Source: a virus. From it: 22,373 nt of DNA. The notes under the pieces were generated by a model that saw only the letters and a list, made by a program, of their open reading frames with translations, made no database searches and had not been told where the DNA came from. This document shows, one piece after another, positions 1 to 5,576 of the stretch. Each line of letters opens with the position of its first letter. Position 1 is the first letter of the stretch. The stretch lies in IMG/VR virus record IMGVR_UViG_3300031774_001351, positions 1 to 22,373 of that record; one strand, given 5' to 3'. The translations under genes and the position numbers were made by a program.

Positions 1-75
1 TTTCTAATGGCAATAGTTGTAAATCATAATTACAAAGTATGGCATAAAGCAGAACAAAGATGTATCAAAAGATAA
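1..75 (+). CDS. C-terminal end of an upstream gene (partial)
   Basis: Frame 1 is open from the first base and ends at TAA 73-75, giving about 24 residues with a basic end (KAEQRCIKR). An ATG at 7 lies in the same frame, so a 22-residue mini-ORF is the alternative to a truncated longer gene. The stop lies 16 bases inside the cyclase gene that starts at 60, an overlap of the kind seen elsewhere in this window, which hints at translational coupling. Too little is present to name a family. Confidence 0.35.
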   Translation, partial: FLMAIVVNHNYKVWHKAEQRCIKR

Positions 76-1844
76 TCACAATAGTACTATTTATGGGATT
101 GCTTATCTGGAATCCATACCCTTTTCAAGTTTTAGAACTAAAAACCTTTGATTGGTTTATAATGAATACTGAGCCTGTACAAAATGACAATATTGTAATA
201 GTAGACTTAGACGAAGAATTTATAAAAGATTACAAAGGTTGGCCACTACCTAGAACAGCTTTCGCAGACTTAATAGCAACAACAAGAGCTGTATCAGGAA
301 TAACAGTGCTTATGCCTAATCCCGATATTCGTAATACTGGAAATGACGAAGTATTGGCACTAAGAATGAATTATACACCAACAGTCCTTGCTAGTGCAGC
401 ATCGACACAAGTAACTGGCACTAACCCTCATGTAGGTACTGCCCAGTTAGGAGAGGACCCATTACCATGGCTATATCAATACCCAGGAATTTTACCTACA
501 GAATCTATGCTGGCGTCAAAGGCAAAGGGACTAGGAGTAGTAACCGCTACACCGGAAATAGACGGGGTTACTCGTCGTATTCCCCTAGTCGTAAACGTAG
601 GGTCAAAATTATACCCAAGCTTCGGACTAGAACTCTTAAGAGTAGGAACAGGCGATATAAGTTACCAAATAAAAACAGAAGAACAGGGTTTAGCTTGGGT
701 TAGAGTCCCAACTTATCCTGTAATGAATACAGATGCAAATGGACGTATCTGGTTAAACTGGAACACAAAATTTTACAAACAAACAGCGAAGGAATATCTT
801 AGTAATCCAATTCAAGCTCCCTTCGTTATATTCGGCACGACTGCAGAGGGTGTAACAAACCCTGTGCCGACCCCTGCGGGGGCTAAGTATCCTCATGAGA
901 TACAAGCAAACATTTTACACAACCTTATTCAAGGTACAGCACCTAGTTCACCTACTTGGGCTTCTGCAGCTGAGTATGGAATCGGACTACTTGCCCTCAT
1001 CATTTTAGCACTAGCTACAAGGTCAGTTTGGTTATCGGTACCGAGTTTAGTACTTGTTGTCGGTGGTTCTTCTTATGGAGCCTGGTATGCCTATCAATCT
1101 TCGTATCTCATAGACGCTAGTGGAATCGTAATTATCTGCGTTTTGTTTTGGGCATATCATTCGTTTCTGAGTTTCATATCCGAGTATCGTCAGAAACTTC
1201 GAATCAAACAACAATTCGGCACGTACGTTAGTCCCGACTTGGTTAAAAAACTCCAGGAAGACCCATCATTGCTGAGATTGGGTGGGTCAACAGAACAACT
1301 AACTTTTCTTTTCTCGGATATACGAGGATTTACCCCGATTTCTGAAAAATACCAAAAGAATCCGCAAGGACTTACTGTTCTGATTAATAGATTTTTAGAC
1401 AATCAAACTAAGATAATTCTCAAACATGGGGGAACAATAGACAAATATATGGGAGACTGCATCATGGCATTTTGGGGTGCTCCTCTTCCAGACGAAAACC
1501 ATAAGCAAAATGCAACAGCTGCCTTGATAGAAATGAAAAAGGCATTGGAGGAATTAAATGAAAGATTCAGAGAAGAAGGCCTGGATACGATTAATACGGG
1601 CGCGGGCATCAACACCGGCCTCTGTGTCGTCGGAAACTTTGGAAGTAGCAGTAGGTTTGATTACAGTGTTCTTGGTGATAGCGTCAATCTGGCTGCTAGG
1701 TTAGAATCAAGTTGTAAGAATTACGATGTGGATAATGTCATTTCTGAGCACAGCTTGGTTGATGGCTACGAGTACGACTTTCTTGACGAAGTAACTGTCA
1801 AAGGTAAGTCCGAACCTGTTAAAATCTACACCATACGAAAATAG
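60..1844 (+). CDS. CHASE2-domain class III adenylate cyclase (membrane)
   Basis: Probable membrane adenylate cyclase, ATP to cAMP. An N-terminal TM segment (about 5-20) leads into an extracytoplasmic CHASE2 sensor (about 22-290; LELKTFDWF, IVIVDLDEE, WPLPR). Three TM segments follow (about 304-322, 323-345, 350-372), then a linker and the cyclase domain (about 410-594). This is the standard order for CHASE2 cyclases and the length is normal. Catalytic positions look intact: metal aspartates D420 (FSDIRGFT) and D466 (DKYMGD), base-recognition K462 with S536 at the Thr/Asp position, and transition-state N543 and R547 (VNLAARLES). The Ser leaves ATP versus GTP choice slightly open; ATP is likelier. 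The ATG at 60 has a weak RBS (ACAAAG) and the start overlaps the preceding ORF. Such cyclases are normally bacterial chromosomal genes, so here it is probable acquired host-signalling cargo. A promoter starts just beyond its stop. Confidence 0.93.
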   Translation: MYQKIITIVLFMGLLIWNPYPFQVLELKTFDWFIMNTEPVQNDNIVIVDLDEEFIKDYKGWPLPRTAFADLIATTRAVSGITVLMPNPDIRNTGNDEVLALRMNYTPTVLASAASTQVTGTNPHVGTAQLGEDPLPWLYQYPGILPTESMLASKAKGLGVVTATPEIDGVTRRIPLVVNVGSKLYPSFGLELLRVGTGDISYQIKTEEQGLAWVRVPTYPVMNTDANGRIWLNWNTKFYKQTAKEYLSNPIQAPFVIFGTTAEGVTNPVPTPAGAKYPHEIQANILHNLIQGTAPSSPTWASAAEYGIGLLALIILALATRSVWLSVPSLVLVVGGSSYGAWYAYQSSYLIDASGIVIICVLFWAYHSFLSFISEYRQKLRIKQQFGTYVSPDLVKKLQEDPSLLRLGGSTEQLTFLFSDIRGFTPISEKYQKNPQGLTVLINRFLDNQTKIILKHGGTIDKYMGDCIMAFWGAPLPDENHKQNATAALIEMKKALEELNERFREEGLDTINTGAGINTGLCVVGNFGSSSRFDYSVLGDSVNLAARLESSCKNYDVDNVISEHSLVDGYEYDFLDEVTVKGKSEPVKIYTIRK

Positions 1845-1876
1845 TACTTGACATGAGGTACTAATTTTGATATAAT
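1842..1876 (+). promoter_or_regulatory. Consensus sigma70-type promoter
   Basis: TTGACA (1848-1853), a 17-base spacer and TATAAT (1871-1876) match the bacterial housekeeping consensus perfectly. The predicted start of transcription is near 1883, about 19 bases before the ATG at 1902. The -35 box is flanked by the inverted repeat TAGTAC (1842-1847) and GTACTA (1858-1863), a possible operator. A near copy of the upstream half lies before the HNH gene at 7451-7474. Confidence 0.85.
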
Positions 1877-1901
1877 TATCATGTAGTTAATACAAAAGTT
1901 T

Positions 1902-2138
1902 ATGGAGAAAGCATTGGACTCAGATATACAGAAGAACGCAACAGGCATCATTGACCTAGATAAAAGACTGTCTAGCCACGAGACTATGTGCGAAGAAAGA
2001 TGGAAAACATGCTTCAATCGTTTTGATGACATGGATAAATCTATAGGTAGAATCGAAACTATACTAATAGGAGCATCAGGAAGCTTAATAGCAGGCGGTG
2101 CCATATTAATATTGGCCATGTACAACATACACGTTTAG
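1902..2138 (+). CDS. Small coiled-coil plus one-TM protein (XhlA-like layout)
   Basis: 78 residues. The first 55 are hydrophilic and helical with heptad spacing (DIQKNATGIIDLDKRLSSHE, then FDDMDKSIGRIETI). The end is a single TM helix (about 57-75, GASGSLIAGGAILILAMYNI). This matches the layout of XhlA-type phage lysis accessory proteins, and many phages carry such a protein near holins, but the family match is by layout only. It is the first gene after the 1848-1876 promoter. There is no clear Shine-Dalgarno site and the predicted leader is only about 19 bases, so it may be translated from a nearly leaderless message. Confidence 0.7.
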   Translation: MEKALDSDIQKNATGIIDLDKRLSSHETMCEERWKTCFNRFDDMDKSIGRIETILIGASGSLIAGGAILILAMYNIHV

Positions 2139-2147
2139 GAGAAAACA

Positions 2148-2318
2148 ATGGAATTAGATTATAATAAAAAAGATATATCAAAATCCCCGAAAGCAAAAGC
2201 AGTAGAATACGATATGAGCGTACTGTATTGCAAAAGAGGAATTTGGTACGCTGTTAAAAATGAACAGAAAATGAAGTTCAACAGCAAAGAAGAGGCAATC
2301 AAATGGCTGGAGAAATAA
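2148..2318 (+). CDS. Small hypothetical protein
   Basis: 56 residues from ATG 2148, with a good Shine-Dalgarno site (AGGAG, 2137-2141) just after the previous stop. The middle (SVLYCKRGIWYAV) could form a beta hairpin and the end (FNSKEEAIKWLEK) looks helical, as in small phage proteins that carry a KxFxSxxEAxxWL tail. I do not recognise a family. The next gene begins 16 bases before this stop in another frame. Confidence 0.65.
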   Translation: MELDYNKKDISKSPKAKAVEYDMSVLYCKRGIWYAVKNEQKMKFNSKEEAIKWLEK

Positions 2319-2452
2319 AGAAAGCTTTAGAAGAAGCTGTCGAAAAAGACAATGAAGCACCAGAACTTAATGCTAGAGTCAGAAAACTACTAGCTCGCAA
2401 GAAAAGATTGCAAAGAAAAAACAGACAAAAAATACCACCTTCATTAAAGTGA
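2303..2452 (+). CDS. Small basic hypothetical protein
   Basis: 49 residues from ATG 2303. The first half is acidic to neutral (IKKALEEAVEKDNEAPELN) and the second strongly basic (VRKLLARKKRLQRKNRQK), so the C-terminal half may contact nucleic acid. The start lies within the preceding gene, with GGCTGGAG-rich sequence but no ideal RBS. Its TGA overlaps the GTG start of the next gene (GTGA, 2449-2452), supporting both as real members of a coupled gene string. Function unknown. Confidence 0.55.
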   Translation: MAGEIKKALEEAVEKDNEAPELNARVRKLLARKKRLQRKNRQKIPPSLK

Positions 2453-2610
2453 AGAAGAAACTCAAACATCAAGACAGATTAAAAATATGTCAAGAGTGTC
2501 CAAACTATAGTAAGTTTTGGAAAACTTGTAAAATCTGTATGTGTTTTATGCCCCTCAAGACTAAATTACGATGGGCGGAGTGTCCGGACGAGCCACCTCG
2601 TTGGACTTAG
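2449..2610 (+). CDS. Cys-rich mini-protein (zinc-ribbon-like)
   Basis: 53 residues from GTG 2449, overlapping the previous stop by four bases. Six cysteines fall in the order CxxC (14, 17), CxxCxC (27, 30, 32) and one more at 45, with the motif CKICMCFMPLKTKLRWAECP. I recognise this pattern (CxxCxCFMxxKTxxxxxxCP) from small proteins common in T4-like cyanophages and other marine phages. Their role is unknown; zinc binding is the obvious inference. The GTG start is inferred from the overlap; no other start keeps the whole domain. Confidence 0.75.
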   Translation: MKKKLKHQDRLKICQECPNYSKFWKTCKICMCFMPLKTKLRWAECPDEPPRWT

Positions 2611-2619
2611 GAGATACTT

Positions 2620-2682
2620 ATGCCTTATCATTATGGTAAGAAAAAGAAGAAGAAAAAGTCAAAGGGCAGGAAGAAGAAGTAG
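2620..2682 (+). CDS. 20-residue poly-lysine peptide
   Basis: A tiny gene: ATG 2620 to TAG 2682, MPYHYG followed by seven lysines, SKGR and three lysines. AGGAG (2609-2613) sits six bases before the ATG and overlaps the previous stop, so it is well placed for translation. The sequence is nearly all positive charge after residue 6, suggesting it binds DNA, RNA or another polyanion. I recall similar short MPY..GKKKKK peptides in marine phages, function unknown. Confidence 0.65.
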   Translation: MPYHYGKKKKKKKSKGRKKK

Positions 2683-2806
2683 CACTCAGGAGGTGACAAC
2701 AATCTAGGAGTAGATGACCTTATACTAAAGCGAAAACGCATGAAGTAACAATTCATGACACGGAATAAAAAATGAGGGGTCTCTACTCCGCCTTTTAGGA
2801 GAAAAA
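2683..2806 (+). other. Gap with three small hairpins
   Basis: 124 bases without a convincing gene. It opens with a full Shine-Dalgarno string AGGAGGT (2688-2694) that has no start codon at usable spacing. Three hairpins follow: GCG-AAAA-CGC (2730-2739), CATGAA/TTCATG with a 7-base loop (2739-2757) and GGGGT-CTCT-ACTCC (2776-2789, one G-T pair). Micro-ORFs of 4, 6 and 8 codons occur (ATG at 2714, 2755, 2772), the last ending in the RBS of the next gene. It may be a structured leader or small RNA; no family is recognised. Confidence 0.35.
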
Positions 2807-2938
2807 ATGAAATACTTAAAAATGATATGGAATATCATAACAGGTAAAGATAAGAACTGGGATGGAACAGTTGACATCAAAGACAAGATGATGGCAGCTA
2901 AAGAAAAAACAGAGATTAGTCAATTTAAACCAAAATGA
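2807..2938 (+). CDS. 43-residue protein with an EF-hand-type calcium loop
   Basis: ATG 2807 follows TAGGAG at normal spacing. Residues 15-26, DKNWDGTVDIKD, fit the 12-position EF-hand loop: D1, N3, D5, G6, V8, D9 and acidic D12. The flanks (KMIWNIITGK before, KMMAAKEKTE after) could be the two short helices. A single dockerin/EF-hand-like calcium-binding unit in so short a phage protein is unusual. Its TGA overlaps the next ATG (ATGA, 2935-2938). Role unknown. Confidence 0.7.
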   Translation: MKYLKMIWNIITGKDKNWDGTVDIKDKMMAAKEKTEISQFKPK

Positions 2939-3417
2939 TTAGAACAATAAATCAAGCGTACCGAATGTATAAAAATGTTAGTAGCAGTGGACAGAATGTC
3001 AAAGCTATTAGCTATGAAACTGCATCGGCAAAGCGTAATTTTAATGTTAGTCAAAAGTCGTATGTGATGTACTTTCACAATCATACAGTCACACCTAATT
3101 TTACTACTGAAAAAATAGAAAGTGTAGGAGAAGGTAGCTGGTTCGAAAAAATAAAACATAATTATTGGTGGGGAGCAGATTCTCCACTTCTAACTATTAC
3201 TGTAAGAAATAAACAAGAAGCAACTAAGTTCGAGAATACTCAAAGCAAGTTCGCGGGTTTAACAATTATTACAGTCGACACTATGATGGTGTTTAGACTT
3301 CAACCAGATGATGACGGAAATGTACGATTAGTACGACTTATGAAGAGCCCAGGCTTGCCTTGGTTACGCGGAGATTTAGACTTACTCAAATTAGGTGCAG
3401 TTTGCAATTACACTTAA
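2935..3417 (+). CDS. Hypothetical protein, 160 residues
   Basis: 160 residues, soluble, no TM segment or signal peptide. Polar N-terminal half (MIRTINQAYRMYKNVSSSGQ) followed by beta-rich sequence (SYVMYFHNHTVTPNF, LLTITVRNKQEAT, LTIITVDTMMVFRLQPDDDG) and a hydrophobic end (PGLPWLRGDLDLLKLGAV). I do not recognise a family. It is coupled to the preceding EF-hand-like gene by ATGA and followed by a structured 72-base gap. Placement among small accessory genes rather than head/tail genes gives no clear role. Confidence 0.65.
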   Translation: MIRTINQAYRMYKNVSSSGQNVKAISYETASAKRNFNVSQKSYVMYFHNHTVTPNFTTEKIESVGEGSWFEKIKHNYWWGADSPLLTITVRNKQEATKFENTQSKFAGLTIITVDTMMVFRLQPDDDGNVRLVRLMKSPGLPWLRGDLDLLKLGAVCNYT

Positions 3418-3489
3418 AGTAAGATAAAACGCGCAAGACCTTAAGGTTTTTCGCAAAAGAGTACTTTTTAGTACGCAGGGGAGAAAATT
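3418..3489 (+). other. Intergenic tandem hairpins
   Basis: Two hairpins in a 72-base gap. The first, 3431-3454, pairs GCGCAAGACC with GGTTTTTCGC around a TTAA loop (nine of ten pairs, one G-T). The second, 3461-3474, pairs GTACT with AGTAC around TTTT. Neither is followed by a T-run, so a terminator is not well supported; an RNA processing or stability element is possible. GGGGAG (3478-3483) before the next ATG is the RBS of the following gene. Confidence 0.4.
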
Positions 3490-3666
3490 ATGTTAGAATT
3501 TCTTACATGGTTAGTAGCATGGATTCAATTGATTCCATGGATTGTAGCAGCAGCATCATTGATTGCAGCTCTTACACCTACTCCAGTTGACGATGGACTA
3601 GTCAAGAAAGCATATCATGTGCTTGATTGGTTTGCATTGAATGTTGGTAAAGCAAAAGATAAATAA
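3490..3666 (+). CDS. Small membrane protein, holin-like
   Basis: 58 residues with a hydrophobic first half: an amphipathic/TM stretch with several Trp (about 3-30, WLVAWIQLIPWIVAAASLIA), a TPTPVDDG turn, and an amphipathic second half (KAYHVLDWFALNVGKAK) with a charged end. The TPTPxDDG...ALNxGKAK pattern is one I recall from short membrane proteins of cyanophages and marine phages. A holin-like or membrane-associated role is inferred from topology only. RBS GGGGAG precedes the ATG. Its TAA overlaps the next ATG (TAATG). Confidence 0.72.
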   Translation: MLEFLTWLVAWIQLIPWIVAAASLIAALTPTPVDDGLVKKAYHVLDWFALNVGKAKDK

Positions 3667-3818
3667 TGCCTGTAATTAAGGTTAAACGCGGATACAAATG
3701 GGGTAAATCTGGAAAGGTTTACCCAACCCGCAAACAAGCAGAAAGGCAAGGCAGAGCAGTTTATGCTTCTGGATATAAGAAACGAAATGGCAAAAAGAAG
3801 AAAAAGAAAAGCCGCTAA
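3666..3818 (+). CDS. Small basic phage protein (KWGKSGKVYPTRKQA type)
   Basis: 50 residues, start fixed by the TAATG overlap with the previous gene. The sequence runs KRGYKWGKSGKVYPTRKQAE then QGRAVYASGYKK and a Lys/Arg tail. This is a known small phage motif (GGYKWGKxGKVYPTRxQAxxQGRAIYASGYK) found widely in phage genomes without an assigned function. The net charge is strongly positive, in line with the following genes. Nucleic-acid or capsid-interior binding is inference. It overlaps the start of the next gene by 32 bases. Confidence 0.72.
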   Translation: MPVIKVKRGYKWGKSGKVYPTRKQAERQGRAVYASGYKKRNGKKKKKKSR

Positions 3819-3987
3819 AAAGAGACCTGTACCAACAAATCCAAGTCTCTACGCTAGGATAAAAGCCCAAGCAAAGAGAAAATTTAAGGTATATCCATCA
3901 GCTTATGCTAATGGGTGGCTAGTAAGGACTTACAAAGCCAAAGGTGGTCGGTATCGAATGGGTACTGGTCGTAAGAGGAGAAAGTAA
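3787..3987 (+). CDS. Small basic protein with KVYPSAYANGW module
   Basis: 66 residues if begun at ATG 3787 (MAKRRKRKAAKKR); an in-frame ATG at 3763 would add eight residues, but the later start gives the typical poly-basic N-terminus. Contains PTNPSLYARIKAQAKRKFKV followed by YPSAYANGWLVRTYKAKGG, a module common in marine phages and some large algal viruses, of unknown function, and ends GRKRRK. The 3' end holds GAGGAG six bases before the next start, so these codons also serve as its RBS. Highly basic; nucleic-acid binding likely. Confidence 0.75.
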   Translation: MAKRRKRKAAKKRPVPTNPSLYARIKAQAKRKFKVYPSAYANGWLVRTYKAKGGRYRMGTGRKRRK

Positions 3988-4145
3988 TGCCACGAGGTAA
4001 AGGAACATATGGTAAAAAGAAAGGCCGTCCAATGAAAAAGAAAGCTGGAAGAAAAGGAATGAAACCTTGTTTAACAGCAAAGCAAAAGAAGTTACCAAAA
4101 GCACTTCAAGCTGGTATTCGTAAGAAGAACAGACCTTGTAGATAA
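3987..4145 (+). CDS. Small basic hypothetical protein
   Basis: 52 residues, about 40 percent Lys plus Arg, beginning MPRGKGTYGKKKGRPMKKK and ending KKNRPCR. Two cysteines (28 in MKPCLT and 51 near the end) could pair or bind metal. RBS GAGGAG lies in the end of the previous gene with a 6-base spacer, and both ends are joined to neighbours by TAATG. No family recognised with certainty; MPRGKGTYGKK-type starts recur in small marine-phage proteins. Likely polyanion-binding by charge. Confidence 0.65.
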   Translation: MPRGKGTYGKKKGRPMKKKAGRKGMKPCLTAKQKKLPKALQAGIRKKNRPCR

Positions 4146-4429
4146 TGGCGAAACCAAAAGGCGGACTGACTAAATGGTTCAAAGAAGGATGGGTTGACAT
4201 CTCTCGTAAGAGAAAAGGCGGAGGCTATATGCCTTGTGGTCGTAAGTCAGCAAGAAAAAGTAAAAGAGGATATCCTAAATGTGTTCCTGCTAGCAAAGCC
4301 GCTAGAATGACTAAGTCTCAGATAAGGTCAGCAGTTACAAGAAAAAGAAAAGCAGGTAATCCAGGTGGAAAACCTCGTAATGTTTCCACTTTTGTAAAAA
4401 GAGGTAGAAAGAAAAAAAGGAGTAGATAA
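4145..4429 (+). CDS. Basic protein resembling the DUF5872 family
   Basis: 94 residues. The body GGLTKWFKEGWVDISRKRKG, GYMPCGRKSARKS, GYPKCVPASKAARMT and AGNPGGKPRNVSTFVKRG matches, from memory, a conserved family of unknown function shared by marine phages and large algal viruses (I believe DUF5872; not checked). Two cysteines (about 32 and 47, PCGR and PKCVP) are conserved in that pattern. Strongly basic, ending KKKRSR. The last codons carry AGGAG six bases before the next ATG. The biochemical role is unknown. Confidence 0.8.
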   Translation: MAKPKGGLTKWFKEGWVDISRKRKGGGYMPCGRKSARKSKRGYPKCVPASKAARMTKSQIRSAVTRKRKAGNPGGKPRNVSTFVKRGRKKKRSR

Positions 4430-4626
4430 TGATAAGAAGCCAACTCAAAGAAAAATTCGAAGTTTCGAATGAGCTGAGTGGGATTGAAAGAAAGTTAGCA
4501 GTAAGAATATACGAGCAACGAAAATATCTACAAAAATTAAGTAAATTGAAAGACTACGCAACAATGCGTAAGTGTAACTTTCAGAGGAAACAACTAGAGT
4601 TGTTAAAAGGAGAACTAAATGGCTAA
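4429..4626 (+). CDS. Small helical hypothetical protein
   Basis: 65 residues, mostly helix-forming, charged and probably coiled coil (IERKLAVRIYEQRKYLQKLS, then FQRKQLELLKGEL). Less extreme in charge than its neighbours. AGGAG at 4418-4422 gives a strong RBS with a 6-base spacer inside the previous gene, and TAATG joins the two. Its own end (AAAGGAG) is the RBS for the next gene, whose start overlaps it by eight bases. No family recognised. Confidence 0.62.
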   Translation: MIRSQLKEKFEVSNELSGIERKLAVRIYEQRKYLQKLSKLKDYATMRKCNFQRKQLELLKGELNG

Positions 4627-4882
4627 GTTTTTAAGCGGACCAACTGGTATTCATAATACACAGAAGATTCGAAAACATGTACTCAAAAGGGGTATAACAA
4701 GAGATATGAACTCTGCAGCTGGAACTGTTGTAAACAGTAAAAATGCAGGTAGCTATGAAGCTTTCAGATATGCAGCAGCACCTAAAGCAGTCGGACCAAG
4801 ATATGGCAAGACTCTTAGACCAAAAGCAGCTAGATTCGGAAAGAAAACTTCAGGAAGAATATTACCAAGAAGAGGTAGATAA
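4619..4882 (+). CDS. Small basic hypothetical protein
   Basis: 87 residues starting MAKFLSGPTGIHNTQKIRKH, with a Ala/Gly/Lys/Arg-rich second half (KAVGPRYGKTLRPKAARFGK) and basic end PRRGR. No TM segment. RBS AAGGAG is six bases before the ATG, within the previous gene. The composition looks like a flexible nucleic-acid-binding protein or a minor virion component; I do not recognise the family. Two bases separate it from the oxygenase gene. Confidence 0.65.
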   Translation: MAKFLSGPTGIHNTQKIRKHVLKRGITRDMNSAAGTVVNSKNAGSYEAFRYAAAPKAVGPRYGKTLRPKAARFGKKTSGRILPRRGR

Positions 4883-4884
4883 TA

Positions 4885-5430
4885 ATGATTAGGGTCACAG
4901 ATAATTTTTTGACAAAAGAACAATGTCAAAATATAATAAATAGTTTTCATACTTGGGAAAGAGATAAAATAATTAATGATACCTCTAGACCAGAGAAAAC
5001 TTTCAGTAAAGAACAGTTAGATGCTAATACTGAGATTGACCCTGAAGGTTATAAAATTAGACAAGTATCTCAGTCAGGTACTGATTATATTACAGAATGG
5101 GATGGACTTCCTGTTTACAGATGTAAAGTTATGAAGTATGACGAAGGAGACTTCGTTGAAGAACATAGAGATAGTCTATGGATGTGCCAAAGTAATTATT
5201 GGAAACCAAATACTAATCAAAGAGCAAAAGACTTGATGGTAATACCACTAAATGATGATTATGAAGGTGGAGAGTTTACAGTAAATGGAACAGAAATAAA
5301 ACAAAAGATAGGGTCAGTAATTCAAATGCCACAATCTGGTATTCCAGGATTTAGACCCAGACCTAAGCATGGAGTTAAAGAAGTAACAAAAGGTACTAGA
5401 TACTCTATGGTATTTTGGAACTTTGAATGA
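4885..5430 (+). CDS. 2OG-Fe(II) oxygenase (prolyl 4-hydroxylase type)
   Basis: 181 residues, the usual length for compact phage 2OG-Fe(II) dioxygenases. The double-stranded beta-helix core shows the iron ligands H94 and D96 (EEHRDS) and H162 (PKHGV), and R172 (TRYSMVFW), which would bind 2-oxoglutarate. KVMKYDEGDFVEEHRD and GGEFTVNG are typical of the P4H-like group. It would couple oxidative decarboxylation of 2-oxoglutarate to hydroxylation of a substrate; in phages the substrate is usually unknown (protein or nucleic acid). It lies inside the basic-protein cluster, so those proteins are candidate substrates, as inference. A perfect promoter consensus falls within its first 55 bases, and its TGA overlaps the next ATG. 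Confidence 0.9.
   Translation: MIRVTDNFLTKEQCQNIINSFHTWERDKIINDTSRPEKTFSKEQLDANTEIDPEGYKIRQVSQSGTDYITEWDGLPVYRCKVMKYDEGDFVEEHRDSLWMCQSNYWKPNTNQRAKDLMVIPLNDDYEGGEFTVNGTEIKQKIGSVIQMPQSGIPGFRPRPKHGVKEVTKGTRYSMVFWNFE
4909..4937 (+). promoter_or_regulatory. Possible internal promoter in oxygenase gene
   Basis: TTGACA (4909-4914), a 17-base spacer and TATAAT (4932-4937) match the sigma70 consensus in all 12 positions. It lies in coding sequence for residues 9-18 of the oxygenase, so selection on protein could explain part of it. If active it would transcribe the downstream basic genes and terL but not a full oxygenase. Confidence 0.45.
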
Positions 5431-5576
5431 AAAAAGTAAAAGCGCCTAAAGGATTTCATTGGATGAAGACCAAATCGGGAGTTCGTTTAATGAAACATAA
5501 GGGCAAGTATAAAAAGCATCAAGGGTCTTCGCTGTATCATCAGTTTAAGACTGTAAAAATGCACTCACCACTATAA
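5427..5576 (+). CDS. Small basic protein (PKGFHWM-type)
   Basis: 49 residues, start at the ATGA overlap with the oxygenase stop. The core APKGFHWMKTKSGVRLMKHK followed by KYKKHQG resembles the PKGYHWM..G..LMKG..  mini-proteins I recall from marine phages; function unknown. It is rich in Lys and His (net positive), has no TM segment, and joins the following gene by TAATG. It may be part of the same set of polyanion-binding proteins. Confidence 0.68.
   Translation: MKKVKAPKGFHWMKTKSGVRLMKHKGKYKKHQGSSLYHQFKTVKMHSPL

Noticed and set aside
467-703. Basic 78-residue + strand ORF inside the cyclase gene
   Set aside because: Its basic composition resembles the mini-proteins, but it lies wholly within the well-supported cyclase frame, has no RBS and no recognisable motif.
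1826-2128. Antisense 100-residue ORF across the first promoter
   Set aside because: It runs through the promoter and complement of a coiled-coil gene, with no supporting motif.
2683-2806. tRNA or tmRNA in the gap
   Set aside because: No cloverleaf, no T-arm GTTCRANNC motif, and the hairpins are too short.
3431-3460. Rho-independent terminator in the gap before the holin-like gene
   Set aside because: The T-run is part of the 3' stem arm and is followed by AAAAGAG, so the usual U-tract after the stem is missing.
3763-3786. Earlier start for the YPSAYANGW-module gene
   Set aside because: It would add eight uncharacteristic residues; MAKRRKRK from 3787 is the typical N-terminus.
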